This document shows, piece after piece, positions 46,634 through 55,389 of a DNA stretch of 64,000 nucleotides. Positions within the stretch are counted from its first letter, which is position 1. Every line of letters begins with the position of its first letter. The notes below the pieces were generated by a model, which worked only from the letters and a program-made list of their open reading frames with translations, was not told where the DNA came from and did no database searches. The DNA is from Pseudomonas petrae (lineage in GTDB: Bacteria; Pseudomonadota; Gammaproteobacteria; Pseudomonadales; Pseudomonadaceae): contig NZ_JAKJXE010000006.1 in the NCBI RefSeq assembly GCF_021728295.1, forward strand, positions 310,001 through 374,000, written 5' to 3'. The position numbers and the translations under genes were made by a program.

Positions 46634-47854
46634 ATGGAAACGCGCGCAGATCTGCTGATTGTCGGGGCCGGAATGGTGGGGAGCGCGCTCGCGCTGGCGT
46701 TGCGAGACAGTGGGCTGAACATTCTTGTGGTGGATGGTGGACCGCTGACGGTCAAGCCGTTCGTGGCCGACGCGCCATTCGAAGCGCGTGTCAGCGCGCT
46801 GTCCATCGCCAGTCAGCGCATTCTCGAGCGGCTGGGTGTCTGGGACGGCATCGTTGCGCGGCGCGTCAGCCCCTACAGCGACATGCACGTGTGGGATGGC
46901 AGCGGCACGGGCAAGGTGCATTTCTCTGCCTCCAGTGTCCACGCTGACGTGCTCGGGCACATTGTCGAAAATCGCGTGGTGCAGGATGCACTGGTCGAAC
47001 GTCTGCATGACAGCGGCATCGGCTTGTTGGCTGATGCGCGTCTTGAGCAGATGCGTCACTCCGGCGATGACTGGCTTCTGACCCTGTCCGACGGCCGTAC
47101 CTTGCGCTCACCGCTGGTGGTTGCAGCCGATGGCGCCAACTCGACCGTGCGACGCATGACCGGCACTGCGACGCGGGAATGGGACTACCTGCATCACGCC
47201 ATTGTGACGAACGTGCGCACGGCGGACTCCCATCGAAAAACCGCGTGGCAGCGCTTCACTGACGAGGGCCCGCTGGCCTTTCTGCCGCTGGATCGAGAGG
47301 GCGAGCATTGGTGTTCCATCGTCTGGTCGGTGACGCCGGAGCAATCCGAGCGGTTGATGAAGCTCGACGACGAGCGCTTTTGCCGTGAGCTGGAAAATGC
47401 GTTTGAAGGCTGCCTCGGGCAGGTAATTTCTGCCGACCCCCGACTTAGCGTCCCGCTGCGTCAACGCCACGCCAAGCGCTATGTGGCTCCCGGCCTTGCG
47501 CTGATCGGCGATGCCGCGCACACCATCCATCCGTTGGCGGGGCAGGGCGTCAATTTGGGCTTTCTTGACGCAGCAGTGCTCGCCGAAGTGCTGCGCGATG
47601 CGGTCGAGCGCGGGGAGCGTCTGGCCGATGAACGTGTGTTGAGCCGTTACGAGCGTCGGCGCATGCCGCATAACCTGGCGTTGATGGCGGCGATGGAGGG
47701 CTTTGAACGACTGTTCCAGGCCGACGCGCTGCCGGTTCGCCTGTTGCGTAACGCCGGGCTGAAGATGGTCGATCATTCGGCAGAAGCCAAAGCGCTGTTC
47801 GTGCGCCAGGCCTTGGGCCTGACCGGTGATTTGCCCGAGTTGGCAAAGCTCTGA
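46634..47854 (+). CDS. ubiI: UbiI/VisC-type FAD hydroxylase
   Basis: A second flavin monooxygenase of the UbiH/UbiF/VisC family, 406 residues. It has LLIVGAGMVGSALALALR, FEARVSALSIASQRILERLG, LVVAADGANSTVRRM, and LIGDAAHTIHPLAGQGVNLG. Its position after pepP-ubiH matches visC, now known as ubiI (C5 hydroxylation) in E. coli. In pseudomonads the regiospecificity of such hydroxylases can differ, so it may also cover the UbiF step. A REP pair follows its stop. Confidence 0.88.
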   Translation: METRADLLIVGAGMVGSALALALRDSGLNILVVDGGPLTVKPFVADAPFEARVSALSIASQRILERLGVWDGIVARRVSPYSDMHVWDGSGTGKVHFSASSVHADVLGHIVENRVVQDALVERLHDSGIGLLADARLEQMRHSGDDWLLTLSDGRTLRSPLVVAADGANSTVRRMTGTATREWDYLHHAIVTNVRTADSHRKTAWQRFTDEGPLAFLPLDREGEHWCSIVWSVTPEQSERLMKLDDERFCRELENAFEGCLGQVISADPRLSVPLRQRHAKRYVAPGLALIGDAAHTIHPLAGQGVNLGFLDAAVLAEVLRDAVERGERLADERVLSRYERRRMPHNLALMAAMEGFERLFQADALPVRLLRNAGLKMVDHSAEAKALFVRQALGLTGDLPELAKL

Positions 47855-47886
47855 CGACACAGCACTTTCACTCCGCGCGCTTCACT

Positions 47887-47979
47887 GTGGGACCGGCTTT
47901 AGCCGGGAAAGCGCCATTCGTTACGCCGGGAATCTGATGGCGTTCAAGCTGGCCTCTTCCCGGCTGAAGCCGGTCCCAC
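47887..47979. repeat. REP pair, family A, copy 3
   Basis: Inverted arms GGACCGGCTTTAGCCGG variant (GGGACCGGCTTT / GAAGCCGGTCCC) separated by about 45 bp, 33 bp after the ubiI stop and upstream of the hitA promoter. Confidence 0.9.
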
Positions 47980-48071
47980 TGAAACCGCGCGCGTATCCAG
48001 TGAGTCTGGGTGTGGCACCGCTGGCACTCAGCAACATCCGGTAACGGCTCAATCCTGACTTCGGTTGAGAT

Positions 48072-48090
48072 GGCAGATGCGATTCACTAC
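48072..48090 (+). promoter_or_regulatory. Weak Fur-box candidate before hitA
   Basis: GCAGATGCGATTCACTACC matches the 19-bp Fur consensus at about 11 positions, 45 bp before the hitA start. This is near the threshold of real Fur sites; support comes mainly from the gene's role in iron uptake. Confidence 0.3.
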
Positions 48091-48134
48091 CATTTCGCTT
48101 CGTTTTTCCCCTCTCTCGAATCAGGAGAACCTGC

Positions 48135-49136
48135 ATGCAGGCGAGCAAGCGTCTTTTGGCTGCCTTGGCATTAACCATGCTCGGCAGCACCGCCCAGGCC
48201 GCAGATGAAGTGGTGGTGTATTCCTCCCGAATCGATGAGCTGATCAAACCGGTGTTCGATGCCTACACCGCCAAGACCGGCGTGAAGGTCAAGTTCATCA
48301 CCGACAAGGAAGCGCCCCTGATGCAGCGCATCAAGGCCGAGGGCCAGAACGCAACGGCTGACCTGCTGCTCACCGTCGACGCCGGCAACCTCTGGCAAGC
48401 TGAACAGATGGGCATCCTGCAGCCGTTCACTTCGCCGGTCATCGACGCAAACATTCCGCCCCAATACCGTTCTTCCACCCACAGCTGGACCGGCCTGAGC
48501 CTGCGCGCGCGGACCATTGCCTACTCCACCGATCGCGTCAAACCTGAAGAACTCACCACCTACGAAGCGCTGGCCGACAAACAGTGGGAAGGGCGTCTTT
48601 GCCTGCGTACCGCCAAGAAGGTCTACAACCAGTCGCTGACCGCCACGCTGATCGAAACCCATGGCGCCGAGGCGTCGGAGAAGATCCTCAAGGGCTGGGT
48701 GAACAACCTCTCGACCGACGTGTTTTCCGATGACATCGCGGTGCTGGAAGCCATCAATGCAGGCCAATGCGACGTCGGCATCGTCAACACCTACTACTAC
48801 GGTCGCTTGCACAAGGACAATCCGGATCTCGCCGTGCGCCTGTTCTGGCCCAATCAGTCGGACCGTGGCGTGCACGTCAATCTTTCCGGCATTGGCCTGA
48901 CCAGGTACGCGCCCCATGCCGACGCCGCCAAAGCGTTGGTGGAATGGATGACGGGCCCCGAAGCCCAGACGATATTCGCCGGCACCAATCAGGAATTCCC
49001 GGCCAACCCGAAAGTCGCACCGTCTGAAGAAGTGGCGAGCTGGGGCGCGTTCAAGGCGGACACGATCCCGGTGGAAGTGGCGGGTCGGCGGCAGGCCGAG
49101 GCGATTCGCATGATGGACCGCGCGGGCTGGAACTGA
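48135..49136 (+). CDS. hitA: Ferric-iron ABC transporter binding protein
   Basis: A 333-residue periplasmic ferric-binding protein of the FbpA/HitA class. The signal peptide (about 1-22, ending TAQA) precedes [18 protein letters not shown]; the C-terminal lobe contains [13 protein letters not shown], with the tyrosines that bind iron. AGGAGA lies 8 bases ahead of ATG 48135. hitB is the next gene on the same strand, but a REP pair is inserted between them. The ATPase subunit is not in the window. Confidence 0.94.
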   Translation: MQASKRLLAALALTMLGSTAQAADEVVVYSSRIDELIKPVFDAYTAKTGVKVKFITDKEAPLMQRIKAEGQNATADLLLTVDAGNLWQAEQMGILQPFTSPVIDANIPPQYRSSTHSWTGLSLRARTIAYSTDRVKPEELTTYEALADKQWEGRLCLRTAKKVYNQSLTATLIETHGAEASEKILKGWVNNLSTDVFSDDIAVLEAINAGQCDVGIVNTYYYGRLHKDNPDLAVRLFWPNQSDRGVHVNLSGIGLTRYAPHADAAKALVEWMTGPEAQTIFAGTNQEFPANPKVAPSEEVASWGAFKADTIPVEVAGRRQAEAIRMMDRAGWN

Positions 49137-49157
49137 TTGCAACCAGGCAGCACCCTT

Positions 49158-49246
49158 CTGTAGAAGTGCGCTTGCCCGCGAAGGCTATGTCTGTGACATA
49201 AAAGGTGTCTGACACTCTGTCATCGCGGGCAAGCGCGCTCCTACAG
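49158..49246. repeat. REP pair, family B, copy 2, inside hitA-hitB
   Basis: Arms AAGTGCGCTTGCCCGCG (slightly changed) and CGCGGGCAAGCGCGCTCC enclose about 40 bp. It fills the hitA-hitB gap and ends 15 bp before the likely ancestral hitB ATG, an unusual place for a REP within an operon. Confidence 0.9.
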
Positions 49247-49274
49247 GGGATCTCTAACGCTATGAGTATTCTCC

Positions 49275-50891
49275 TTGGCCCACTCCCCCCAGCGTCGCTG
49301 GTACCCCCTGGTTTTCACCATCGCCGCCCTGGTGCTGCTGCCGTTAAGCGTGCTGCTATTCTCCTGGCAAACCATCGATCAGCAGATCTGGTCCCACCTC
49401 TGGGAAACCCAGATGCCACGGTTGCTGGGCAACACCTTCACGCTGATGATCGGGGTGGGTCTTGGCGTTACGCTGCTGGGCGTGAGTCTCGCGTGGCTGA
49501 CGGCGCTGTGCGAGTTTCCGGGACGGCGCTGGCTGGACTGGGCGCTGATGCTGCCGTTTGCCATCCCGGCGTATGTGCTGGCGTTCGTCTTTGTAGGTTT
49601 GCTGGACTTTGCCGGCCCGGTGCAGACGCTGTTGCGCGAGTGGTTCGGTTCGGGTCTACGTCTGCCTCGGGTGCGCTCTACCGGCGGTGTGATTATCGTG
49701 CTGGTGCTGGTGTTTTATCCCTACGTGTATCTATTGGCACGCACGGCATTTCTTGCGCAGGGCAAAGGCCTGATGGAGGCCGCCCGGATTTTGGGGCAGT
49801 CGCCGTGGCAAGCGTTCTGGCGCGTGGCTTTGCCCATGGCGAGGCCGGCAATCGGTGCCGGTGTTGCGTTGGCGTTGATGGAAACCCTGGCTGATTTCGG
49901 CGCGGTGTCGGTGTTCAATTTCGACACCTTCACTACCGCGATCTACAAGACCTGGTACGGCTTCTTTAGCCTGTCGAGCGCGGCGCAACTGGCGAGCCTG
50001 CTGCTGCTGGCCGTCATGGTCCTGCTGTACGGCGAGCATCGCGCGCGGGGGGCGAGCCGGCCGAGCAACGAGCGCCCGAGGGTGAAGGCGCTGTATCACC
50101 TGCATGGCCTGAAAGCCGCCGCCGCCAGCGCATGGTGTGTACTGGTGTTCGCCTGCGCGTTTGTCGTGCCGCTGTTGCAGTTGATTGCCTGGGTCTGGCA
50201 ACGCGGGCGTTTCGACCTCGACGAGCGCTACGCCGGGCTGATTCTGCACACGCTTTATCTGGGCGGCCTCGCTGCGCTGGTCACGGTGTGCGTCGCGATG
50301 ATCCTCGTGTTTGCCCGGCGCCTTGCCCCCACCCGCGCCATTCGCTCGGGCGTCAGTGTCGCCAACATTGGCTACGCGCTGCCCGGCTCTGTGCTGGCGG
50401 TGTCGATCATGTTGGCGTTCAGTTATCTGGACCGGGAACTGGTCGTGCCGTTATCCAGCTGGCTGGGCGGTGCTGGCAGGCCATTGCTGCTGGGCAGCCT
50501 GGGGGCGCTCGTGCTCGCGTATCTGGTGCGCTTCATTGCGGTTGCGTACGGGCCGCTCGAGAACAGCCTGTCGCGCATTCGCCCGTCACTGCCCGAAGCC
50601 GCGCGCAGTCTGGGGGTCAGCGGGCCACAATTGTTTTTCAGGATTTATCTGCCGCTGCTCATACCGGGTACGTTGAGCGCTGCGCTCCTGGTCTTCGTCG
50701 ATGTCCTCAAGGAAATGCCCGCCACGCTGCTCATGCGCCCGTTTGGCTGGGACACGCTGGCCGTGCGCGTCTTCGAAATGACCAGCGAAGGTGAGTGGGC
50801 ACGTGCGGCTTTGCCTGCGCTGACGTTGGTGCTGGTCGGGCTCCTTCCGGTCATCGGTTTGATCAGACGTTCGGCCAAGCCGATTGGTTAG
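49275..50891 (+). CDS. hitB: Ferric-iron ABC transporter permease
   Basis: A 538-residue permease with about twelve helices, made of two duplicated halves, each with an EAA loop (MEAARILGQSPWQAFWRVAL and EAARSLGVSGPQLFFRIYLP). This is the FbpB/HitB plan. The first in-frame start is TTG 49275, with no ribosome site. An ATG at 49262, with GGGGA upstream, is one base out of frame: dropping one C at 49273-49274 would give MSILLAHSPQRRWYPLVF. So the gene either uses TTG or carries a one-base insertion at its start. Confidence 0.85.
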   Translation: MAHSPQRRWYPLVFTIAALVLLPLSVLLFSWQTIDQQIWSHLWETQMPRLLGNTFTLMIGVGLGVTLLGVSLAWLTALCEFPGRRWLDWALMLPFAIPAYVLAFVFVGLLDFAGPVQTLLREWFGSGLRLPRVRSTGGVIIVLVLVFYPYVYLLARTAFLAQGKGLMEAARILGQSPWQAFWRVALPMARPAIGAGVALALMETLADFGAVSVFNFDTFTTAIYKTWYGFFSLSSAAQLASLLLLAVMVLLYGEHRARGASRPSNERPRVKALYHLHGLKAAAASAWCVLVFACAFVVPLLQLIAWVWQRGRFDLDERYAGLILHTLYLGGLAALVTVCVAMILVFARRLAPTRAIRSGVSVANIGYALPGSVLAVSIMLAFSYLDRELVVPLSSWLGGAGRPLLLGSLGALVLAYLVRFIAVAYGPLENSLSRIRPSLPEAARSLGVSGPQLFFRIYLPLLIPGTLSAALLVFVDVLKEMPATLLMRPFGWDTLAVRVFEMTSEGEWARAALPALTLVLVGLLPVIGLIRRSAKPIG

Positions 50892-51045
50892 GTGCGGGGT
50901 CCCAACCTTGCGGCTACAATGCGCCGCAATCGACTCGGTCTGTCAGACAATTCCACAAATTAGCAAAGGTTTCAGACCCCAATTCACGGGGGATTTGCGG
51001 GATTGCCAGTGACTGCGTCTTCGCCACGCCCGGAAGGAGAAACCC
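50892..51045 (+). promoter_or_regulatory. Leader/promoter region of gcvT
   Basis: A 154-bp gap with AAGGAGA just before gcvT. I looked for a glycine riboswitch and saw no matching conserved core. The stretch ACAATTCCACAAATTAGCAA is AT-rich and may hold the promoter. Confidence 0.4.
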
Positions 51046-52128
51046 ATGGGACAGCGTACGCCCCTCTTTGACCTGCACCTCGCGCTCGGCGCGAAGCTGG
51101 TCGATTTTGGTGGTTGGGACATGCCCTTGCACTACGGCTCCCAGGTCGAGGAGCACCATCAGGTGCGCCGGGACTGCGGGATTTTCGACGTGTCGCACAT
51201 GCATGTGCTCGACGTATCCGGCAGTCAGGCCAAGCCCTGGCTGCAGCATCTGCTGGCCAACGACGTCGGTAGATTGCAACAGACCGGGCAGGCGCTTTAC
51301 AGCGCGATGCTCGACACCCACGGCGGTATCGTCGACGACATGATCGTTTACCAGACCGACGAAGGTTATCGACTGGTGGTCAACGCAGCCACCGGCGACA
51401 AGGACCTGGCTTGGATGAACGCCAACCTTGCCGGCTACGACGTGCGCGTCAAGCACCGCTCGGAGCTGGCCATGCTCGCCATTCAGGGGCCGAACGCCCG
51501 GCAGAAGATCGGCGAACTGGTCAACCAGGAACGTACCGCGCTTATCCACACCCTAAGACCCTTCGAAGGCCAGCAAGAAGGCGACTGGTTCATCGCGCGC
51601 ACGGGTTATACGGGTGAAGACGGCCTGGAGATCATCCTGCCGGCCACCGAAGCCTGCAGTTTCTTCAACGACATGGTCGGTGCCGGCATTTCACCAATCG
51701 GACTGGGCGCACGCGATACGCTGCGCCTGGAAGCGGGCATGAACCTGTACGGTCAGGAAATCGACGAGCAGGTCTCGCCGCTGATCTCCAACATGGCCTG
51801 GACGGTCGCGTGGATGCCTGAAGAACGCGAGTTTATCGGTCGCGCTGCGCTTGAAGCAGAGCGAGCGCGAGGCATCTCCTCAAGGCTTGTAGGACTGGTC
51901 CTCGAAGAGCGGGGCGTTTTGCGCGCTCATCAGGTCGTCCGAATAGCGGAAGTTGGCGAAGGAGAGATCACCAGTGGTAGTTTCTCTCCTACGCTAAGCA
52001 AGTCGATCGCGCTGGCGCGAGTGCCGATGGCCACCGCTGACCGTGCCGAGGTTGAAATCCGGGGCAAGTGGTACCCGGTTCGAGTGGTTCGACCCGCATT
52101 CGTGCGTCACGGCAAGGCCCTGATATAA
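51046..52128 (+). CDS. gcvT: Glycine cleavage T protein (aminomethyltransferase)
   Basis: GcvT passes the methylene group from the lipoyl arm of GcvH to tetrahydrofolate, releasing ammonia. The 360 residues begin RTPLFDLHLALGAKLVDFGG, followed by CGIFDVSHMHVLDVSG (catalytic region), GGIVDDMIVYQ with the key Asp, YTGEDGLEIILP, and GARDTLRLEAGMNLYG. An ideal AAGGAG ribosome site precedes ATG 51046. gcvH follows by 65 bp, but gcvP is not present. Confidence 0.96.
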   Translation: MGQRTPLFDLHLALGAKLVDFGGWDMPLHYGSQVEEHHQVRRDCGIFDVSHMHVLDVSGSQAKPWLQHLLANDVGRLQQTGQALYSAMLDTHGGIVDDMIVYQTDEGYRLVVNAATGDKDLAWMNANLAGYDVRVKHRSELAMLAIQGPNARQKIGELVNQERTALIHTLRPFEGQQEGDWFIARTGYTGEDGLEIILPATEACSFFNDMVGAGISPIGLGARDTLRLEAGMNLYGQEIDEQVSPLISNMAWTVAWMPEEREFIGRAALEAERARGISSRLVGLVLEERGVLRAHQVVRIAEVGEGEITSGSFSPTLSKSIALARVPMATADRAEVEIRGKWYPVRVVRPAFVRHGKALI

Positions 52129-52193
52129 CCCTGATTTGAAAGCCATCCCTGGCGGGTTTTCCGCTGACCTGATGAAGTAGAGAGGATAAGAAC

Positions 52194-52577
52194 ATGAGCA
52201 CTATTCCCGCCGAACTGCGTTTTGCCGAGAGCCACGAGTGGGCGAAGCAAGAGGGTGATCTGATCGTTGTCGGTATTTCCGATCATGCGCAGGAAGCGCT
52301 GGGTGACGTCGTGTTCGTCGAGCTGCCTGAGGTGGGCAAAGTTTTCTCCGCCGCAGGCGATCAGGCCGGTGTCGTTGAGTCAGTGAAGGCTGCGTCTGAC
52401 ATCTACTCGCCAGTGGCGGGTGAAGTCGTTGAAGTCAACGAGGCGCTGGCCGGGGAGCCAGAGGCATTGAACAACTCGCCTTACGATTCGTGGATCTTCA
52501 AGGTCAAGCCTGCCAATGCCGCAGACCTGGGCAAGCTGCTCGATGCAGCGGGCTACAAGGCACTGATCGGCGAATAA
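52194..52577 (+). CDS. gcvH: Glycine cleavage H protein
   Basis: GcvH is the lipoyl carrier of the glycine cleavage system. The 127 residues show the typical hybrid motif, with lipoylated Lys65 in [19 protein letters not shown] and the [14 protein letters not shown] segment upstream. AGAGGA precedes the ATG. A bidirectional terminator follows, so the transcript is gcvT-gcvH only. Confidence 0.97.
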   Translation: MSTIPAELRFAESHEWAKQEGDLIVVGISDHAQEALGDVVFVELPEVGKVFSAAGDQAGVVESVKAASDIYSPVAGEVVEVNEALAGEPEALNNSPYDSWIFKVKPANAADLGKLLDAAGYKALIGE

Positions 52578-52595
52578 GCCGGTCGGTCAGACACA

Positions 52596-52626
52596 AAAAA
52601 GCCGCTCGGATGAGCGGCTTTTTTTT
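52596..52626 (+). terminator. Bidirectional terminator between gcvH and DUF2388 gene
   Basis: GCCGCTC pairs with GAGCGGC around GGAT; the stem is flanked by an A-run on the left and a T-run on the right, so it can end transcription from both sides. Confidence 0.95.
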
Positions 52627-52674
52627 GGGAGCGAGATCGGCTTTATGTTGCCAACTCGTCACGACAGGTCCGAC

Positions 52675-52992
52675 TTATTGCTCGGCAACCAGATTCTTCG
52701 CCAGGATGGCGTTTGCCAAGTCCATGTCCGATGCCTTGAGGGCCGGGTTGTCCTTGCGCACCTGGTCCATGGCTGCTTCCAGGTATGGGCCACGGATTTC
52801 GCCGTTGCTGGCCACGAAGCTGCCAGCGTCGTCTTGTGCAGCGACGATCAGCTTGTGGTGACGAAAGGTGAGGTAAGTGGAACCGGTTGTGGCACCAGAC
52901 GAAAGCACGTCCCGCAGAAAACCGTCGGCCATCGCTGAACCGACCGGCAGGGAAAGCAAGGCTAACGTGGCTACAGCAAGTTTAAGACGCAT
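52675..52992 (-). CDS. DUF2388 exported protein
   Basis: A 105-residue periplasmic protein. The signal peptide (about 1-22, ending GSAMA) is followed by DGFLRDVLSSGATTGSTYLT and the C-terminal MDLANAILAKNLVAEQ, the pattern of DUF2388, a family nearly confined to pseudomonads. Some databases mislabel it as a Holliday-junction helicase; nothing in the sequence supports that. ATG 52992 starts at the signal peptide. Function is unknown. Confidence 0.9.
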   Translation of the reverse strand: MRLKLAVATLALLSLPVGSAMADGFLRDVLSSGATTGSTYLTFRHHKLIVAAQDDAGSFVASNGEIRGPYLEAAMDQVRKDNPALKASDMDLANAILAKNLVAEQ

Positions 52993-53070
52993 GAAGGGTA
53001 CTCCGATGTTGGTTTGTTCTGAAACGATTTGATACGCCATCTCCCGTTCTAGTTCCCCATGCGCAGGGCC

Positions 53071-53517
53071 TCATATAGCCTCGACCTGCAAAATCGTCCC
53101 GTCCTGGGCAATCACCCGGACCTGGTCGCCGGCCGGCGTATCCGGGCCGGTGACCATCCAGACGCCGTCGCCGACTTTGATTTTGCCGCGGCCGCTGACA
53201 ATGGCGTCGTGGACGGCAAACGTGTGCCCGATCAATTCCGAACCGCGCATGTTCAGGCCAGGCTGATCCGACCTGCGCTGCACACTGCGCTGACGCCGCC
53301 ACCAGTACAGCGCCGTCAGGACCGACAGCACGGCGAAAAGCAGGAACTGCACTTCCCAGCTCAAGCTCGGCAGAATGTAAGTGAGAACGCCGACGCCCGC
53401 CGCAGCGACCCCGATCCACAGCAGATAACCGCCCGCGCCGAACACCTCCAGAATCAGCAGCACAGCGCCGAGCCCCAGCCAGTCCCAGAACGACAGATCT
53501 TGCAGATAATTCCACAT
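53071..53517 (-). CDS. NfeD family membrane protein
   Basis: A 148-residue membrane protein with a hydrophobic N-terminal half (about 10-80, helices around GAVLLILEVFGAGGYLLWIG and LLFAVLSVLTALYWW) and a C-terminal OB-fold-like soluble domain (95-145, VSGRGKIKVGDGVWMVTGPD). This is the short NfeD class, which works with SPFH proteins. It starts 3 bp after the paraslipin stop and is clearly in the same operon. Confidence 0.93.
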   Translation of the reverse strand: MWNYLQDLSFWDWLGLGAVLLILEVFGAGGYLLWIGVAAAGVGVLTYILPSLSWEVQFLLFAVLSVLTALYWWRRQRSVQRRSDQPGLNMRGSELIGHTFAVHDAIVSGRGKIKVGDGVWMVTGPDTPAGDQVRVIAQDGTILQVEAI

Positions 53518-53520
53518 GGC

Positions 53521-54459
53521 TCACACTCGCTTGCCGGCTTCAGGCTTGGGCGTGTCGAACGATGCCTTGACGATCTCGCTGATACCGCCAATGGCTCCGA
53601 TCATCTGACTGGCCTCCAGCGGCATGAGGATGACCTTGCTGTTATTGGCCGACGCCAGTTTCCCCAGCGCATCAATGTATTTCTGCGCGACGAAATAATT
53701 GATTGCCTGCACGTCACCTGCCGCGATGGCTTCGGAAACCACCTGGGTTGCGCGTGCCTCAGCCTCGGCCTGACGCTCCCGGGCTTCGGATTCCAGAAAG
53801 GCTGCCTGGCGCTCACCCTCGGCTTCCAGAATCTGCGCCTGCTTCTTGCCCTCCGCAGTGAGAATGGCTGAAGCGCGAAGGCCCTCGGCCTCAAGGATCT
53901 GCGCACGCTTGATACGCTCGGCCTTCATCTGGCCCGACATCGCCGCCATGAGGTCGGCGGGCGGGCTGATGTCCTTGATTTCAATCCGGGTGATCTTGAT
54001 GCCCCAAGGGGCAGTGGCCTCATCAACGATGCGCAGCAGGCGCTCGTTGATGCCGTCACGCTGGCTGAGCATCGCATCCAGCTCCATCGAACCCAGCACG
54101 GTCCGGATATTGGTCTGCAGCAGGTTGCGGATAGCGTGTTGCAGGTTGTTGACCTCATAGGCGGCCTGGGCGCAGTTGACCACTTGATAGAAACACACGG
54201 CGTCGATCTGCACCGTGGCATTGTCGGACGTGATGACCTCCTGGGGCGGGATGTCGAGCACGGTCTCCATCATGTTCAGCTTGTGCCCGATGCGGTCGAC
54301 CAGCGGCACGATGATGTTCAGTCCGGGCTTGAGCGTGTTGGTGTAGCGCCCGAAGCGTTCGACGGTCCACTGGTAACCCTGGGGCACCACCTTGAAGCCC
54401 ATGAACACGATGGCGATGGCCAGCGCCACGAAAAGTAAAACCACACTACCGGTTTGCAT
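53521..54459 (-). CDS. Paraslipin, SPFH/Band-7 protein
   Basis: A 312-residue stomatin-like (QmcA-type) protein. One N-terminal helix (about 5-22) anchors it, followed by the SPFH domain ([20 protein letters not shown] through about 190) and a long Ala/Glu/Arg-rich coiled coil (190-265) that forms oligomers. Together with NfeD it probably organises membrane microdomains and influences membrane proteases (known for the family; inferred here). It is divergent from the idonate genes. Confidence 0.94.
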   Translation of the reverse strand: MQTGSVVLLFVALAIAIVFMGFKVVPQGYQWTVERFGRYTNTLKPGLNIIVPLVDRIGHKLNMMETVLDIPPQEVITSDNATVQIDAVCFYQVVNCAQAAYEVNNLQHAIRNLLQTNIRTVLGSMELDAMLSQRDGINERLLRIVDEATAPWGIKITRIEIKDISPPADLMAAMSGQMKAERIKRAQILEAEGLRASAILTAEGKKQAQILEAEGERQAAFLESEARERQAEAEARATQVVSEAIAAGDVQAINYFVAQKYIDALGKLASANNSKVILMPLEASQMIGAIGGISEIVKASFDTPKPEAGKRV

Positions 54460-54604
54460 AACGGATCCCTGTTGATGACGATGAGAAGTTGATAAGGCAG
54501 AGTACGGTGACTGGCTTATGCGCCGCGAACCTTTCTTGTATCACTGGAAGAATAGCTGGCGCAGCACATTGAGATTTAAGCGGCAAAAACAATAGGAGGG
54601 CGTC

Positions 54605-55375
54605 ATGGCTGTTCTGGAAAGTTTTCGTCTCGACGGCAGGGTGGCGCTGATCACCGGCTCCAGCGCAGGTATTGGTCTGGCCATTGCCCGGGGCCTGGCC
54701 GAAGCGGGCGCCACGGTCGTGCTCAACGGCCGCAGTGCCGAGACGCTGCAATCGGCCGTCCAGGCCCTGGCGGCCGAGGGGCATGCGGTCCACACCCAGC
54801 GTTTTGATGTGACGGACAGCGCGGCGGTCGCCGCTGCGGTTCAGGAAATCGAAGAGCGCGTCGGGCCGCTGGAAATCCTGGTCAACAATGCAGGCATCCA
54901 ACGGCGTGGGCCGCTGGCGGAGTTCGCCGAGGCGGACTGGCACGAGCTGATGCGCACCAACCTGGACAGCGCCTTCTTCGTCGGCCAGGCCGTCGCGCGC
55001 TGCATGATCCCGCGTGGACGCGGGCGCATCATCAACATCTGTTCGGTGCAGAGCGAGCTGGGCCGCCCGGGTATTGCGCCGTACACGGCAAGCAAGGGCG
55101 CGCTGAAGATGCTGACCAAAGGCATGGCGATTGACTGGGGCCCGTTCGGGCTCAACGTCAACGGGATCGGGCCGGGCTACTTCAAAACCGAGCTGAACGC
55201 TGCGCTGGTGGCCAATACCGAATTCAGCGACTGGCTGGTGCAGCGCACGCCGAGCCGTCGTTGGGGCGAAGTGTCGGAGCTGGCGGGCGCGGCGGTGTTC
55301 CTGGCCTCCGACGCGGCCAGCTTCGTCAACGGCCACATCCTTTACGTCGACGGTGCCATCACGGCATCGCTGTAA
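54605..55375 (+). CDS. idnO: SDR oxidoreductase, likely gluconate 5-dehydrogenase
   Basis: A 256-residue short-chain dehydrogenase. The cofactor loop is TGSSAGIGLAIA, followed by NNAGIQRRGPL, a catalytic Ser in ICSVQSELGRPG, and the catalytic Tyr/Lys in YTASKGALK. Sequence feel and the partner gene suggest reduction of 5-ketogluconate to gluconate. AGGAGG lies before ATG 54605. The idnD-like gene follows by 14 bp, so the pair is one operon. No transporter or kinase for gluconate is adjacent. Confidence 0.85.
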   Translation: MAVLESFRLDGRVALITGSSAGIGLAIARGLAEAGATVVLNGRSAETLQSAVQALAAEGHAVHTQRFDVTDSAAVAAAVQEIEERVGPLEILVNNAGIQRRGPLAEFAEADWHELMRTNLDSAFFVGQAVARCMIPRGRGRIINICSVQSELGRPGIAPYTASKGALKMLTKGMAIDWGPFGLNVNGIGPGYFKTELNAALVANTEFSDWLVQRTPSRRWGEVSELAGAAVFLASDAASFVNGHILYVDGAITASL

Positions 55376-55389
55376 TCCGGAGAATGACC

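Noticed and set aside
50892-51045. Glycine riboswitch before gcvT
   Set aside because: The conserved glycine-aptamer core could not be found in this short leader.
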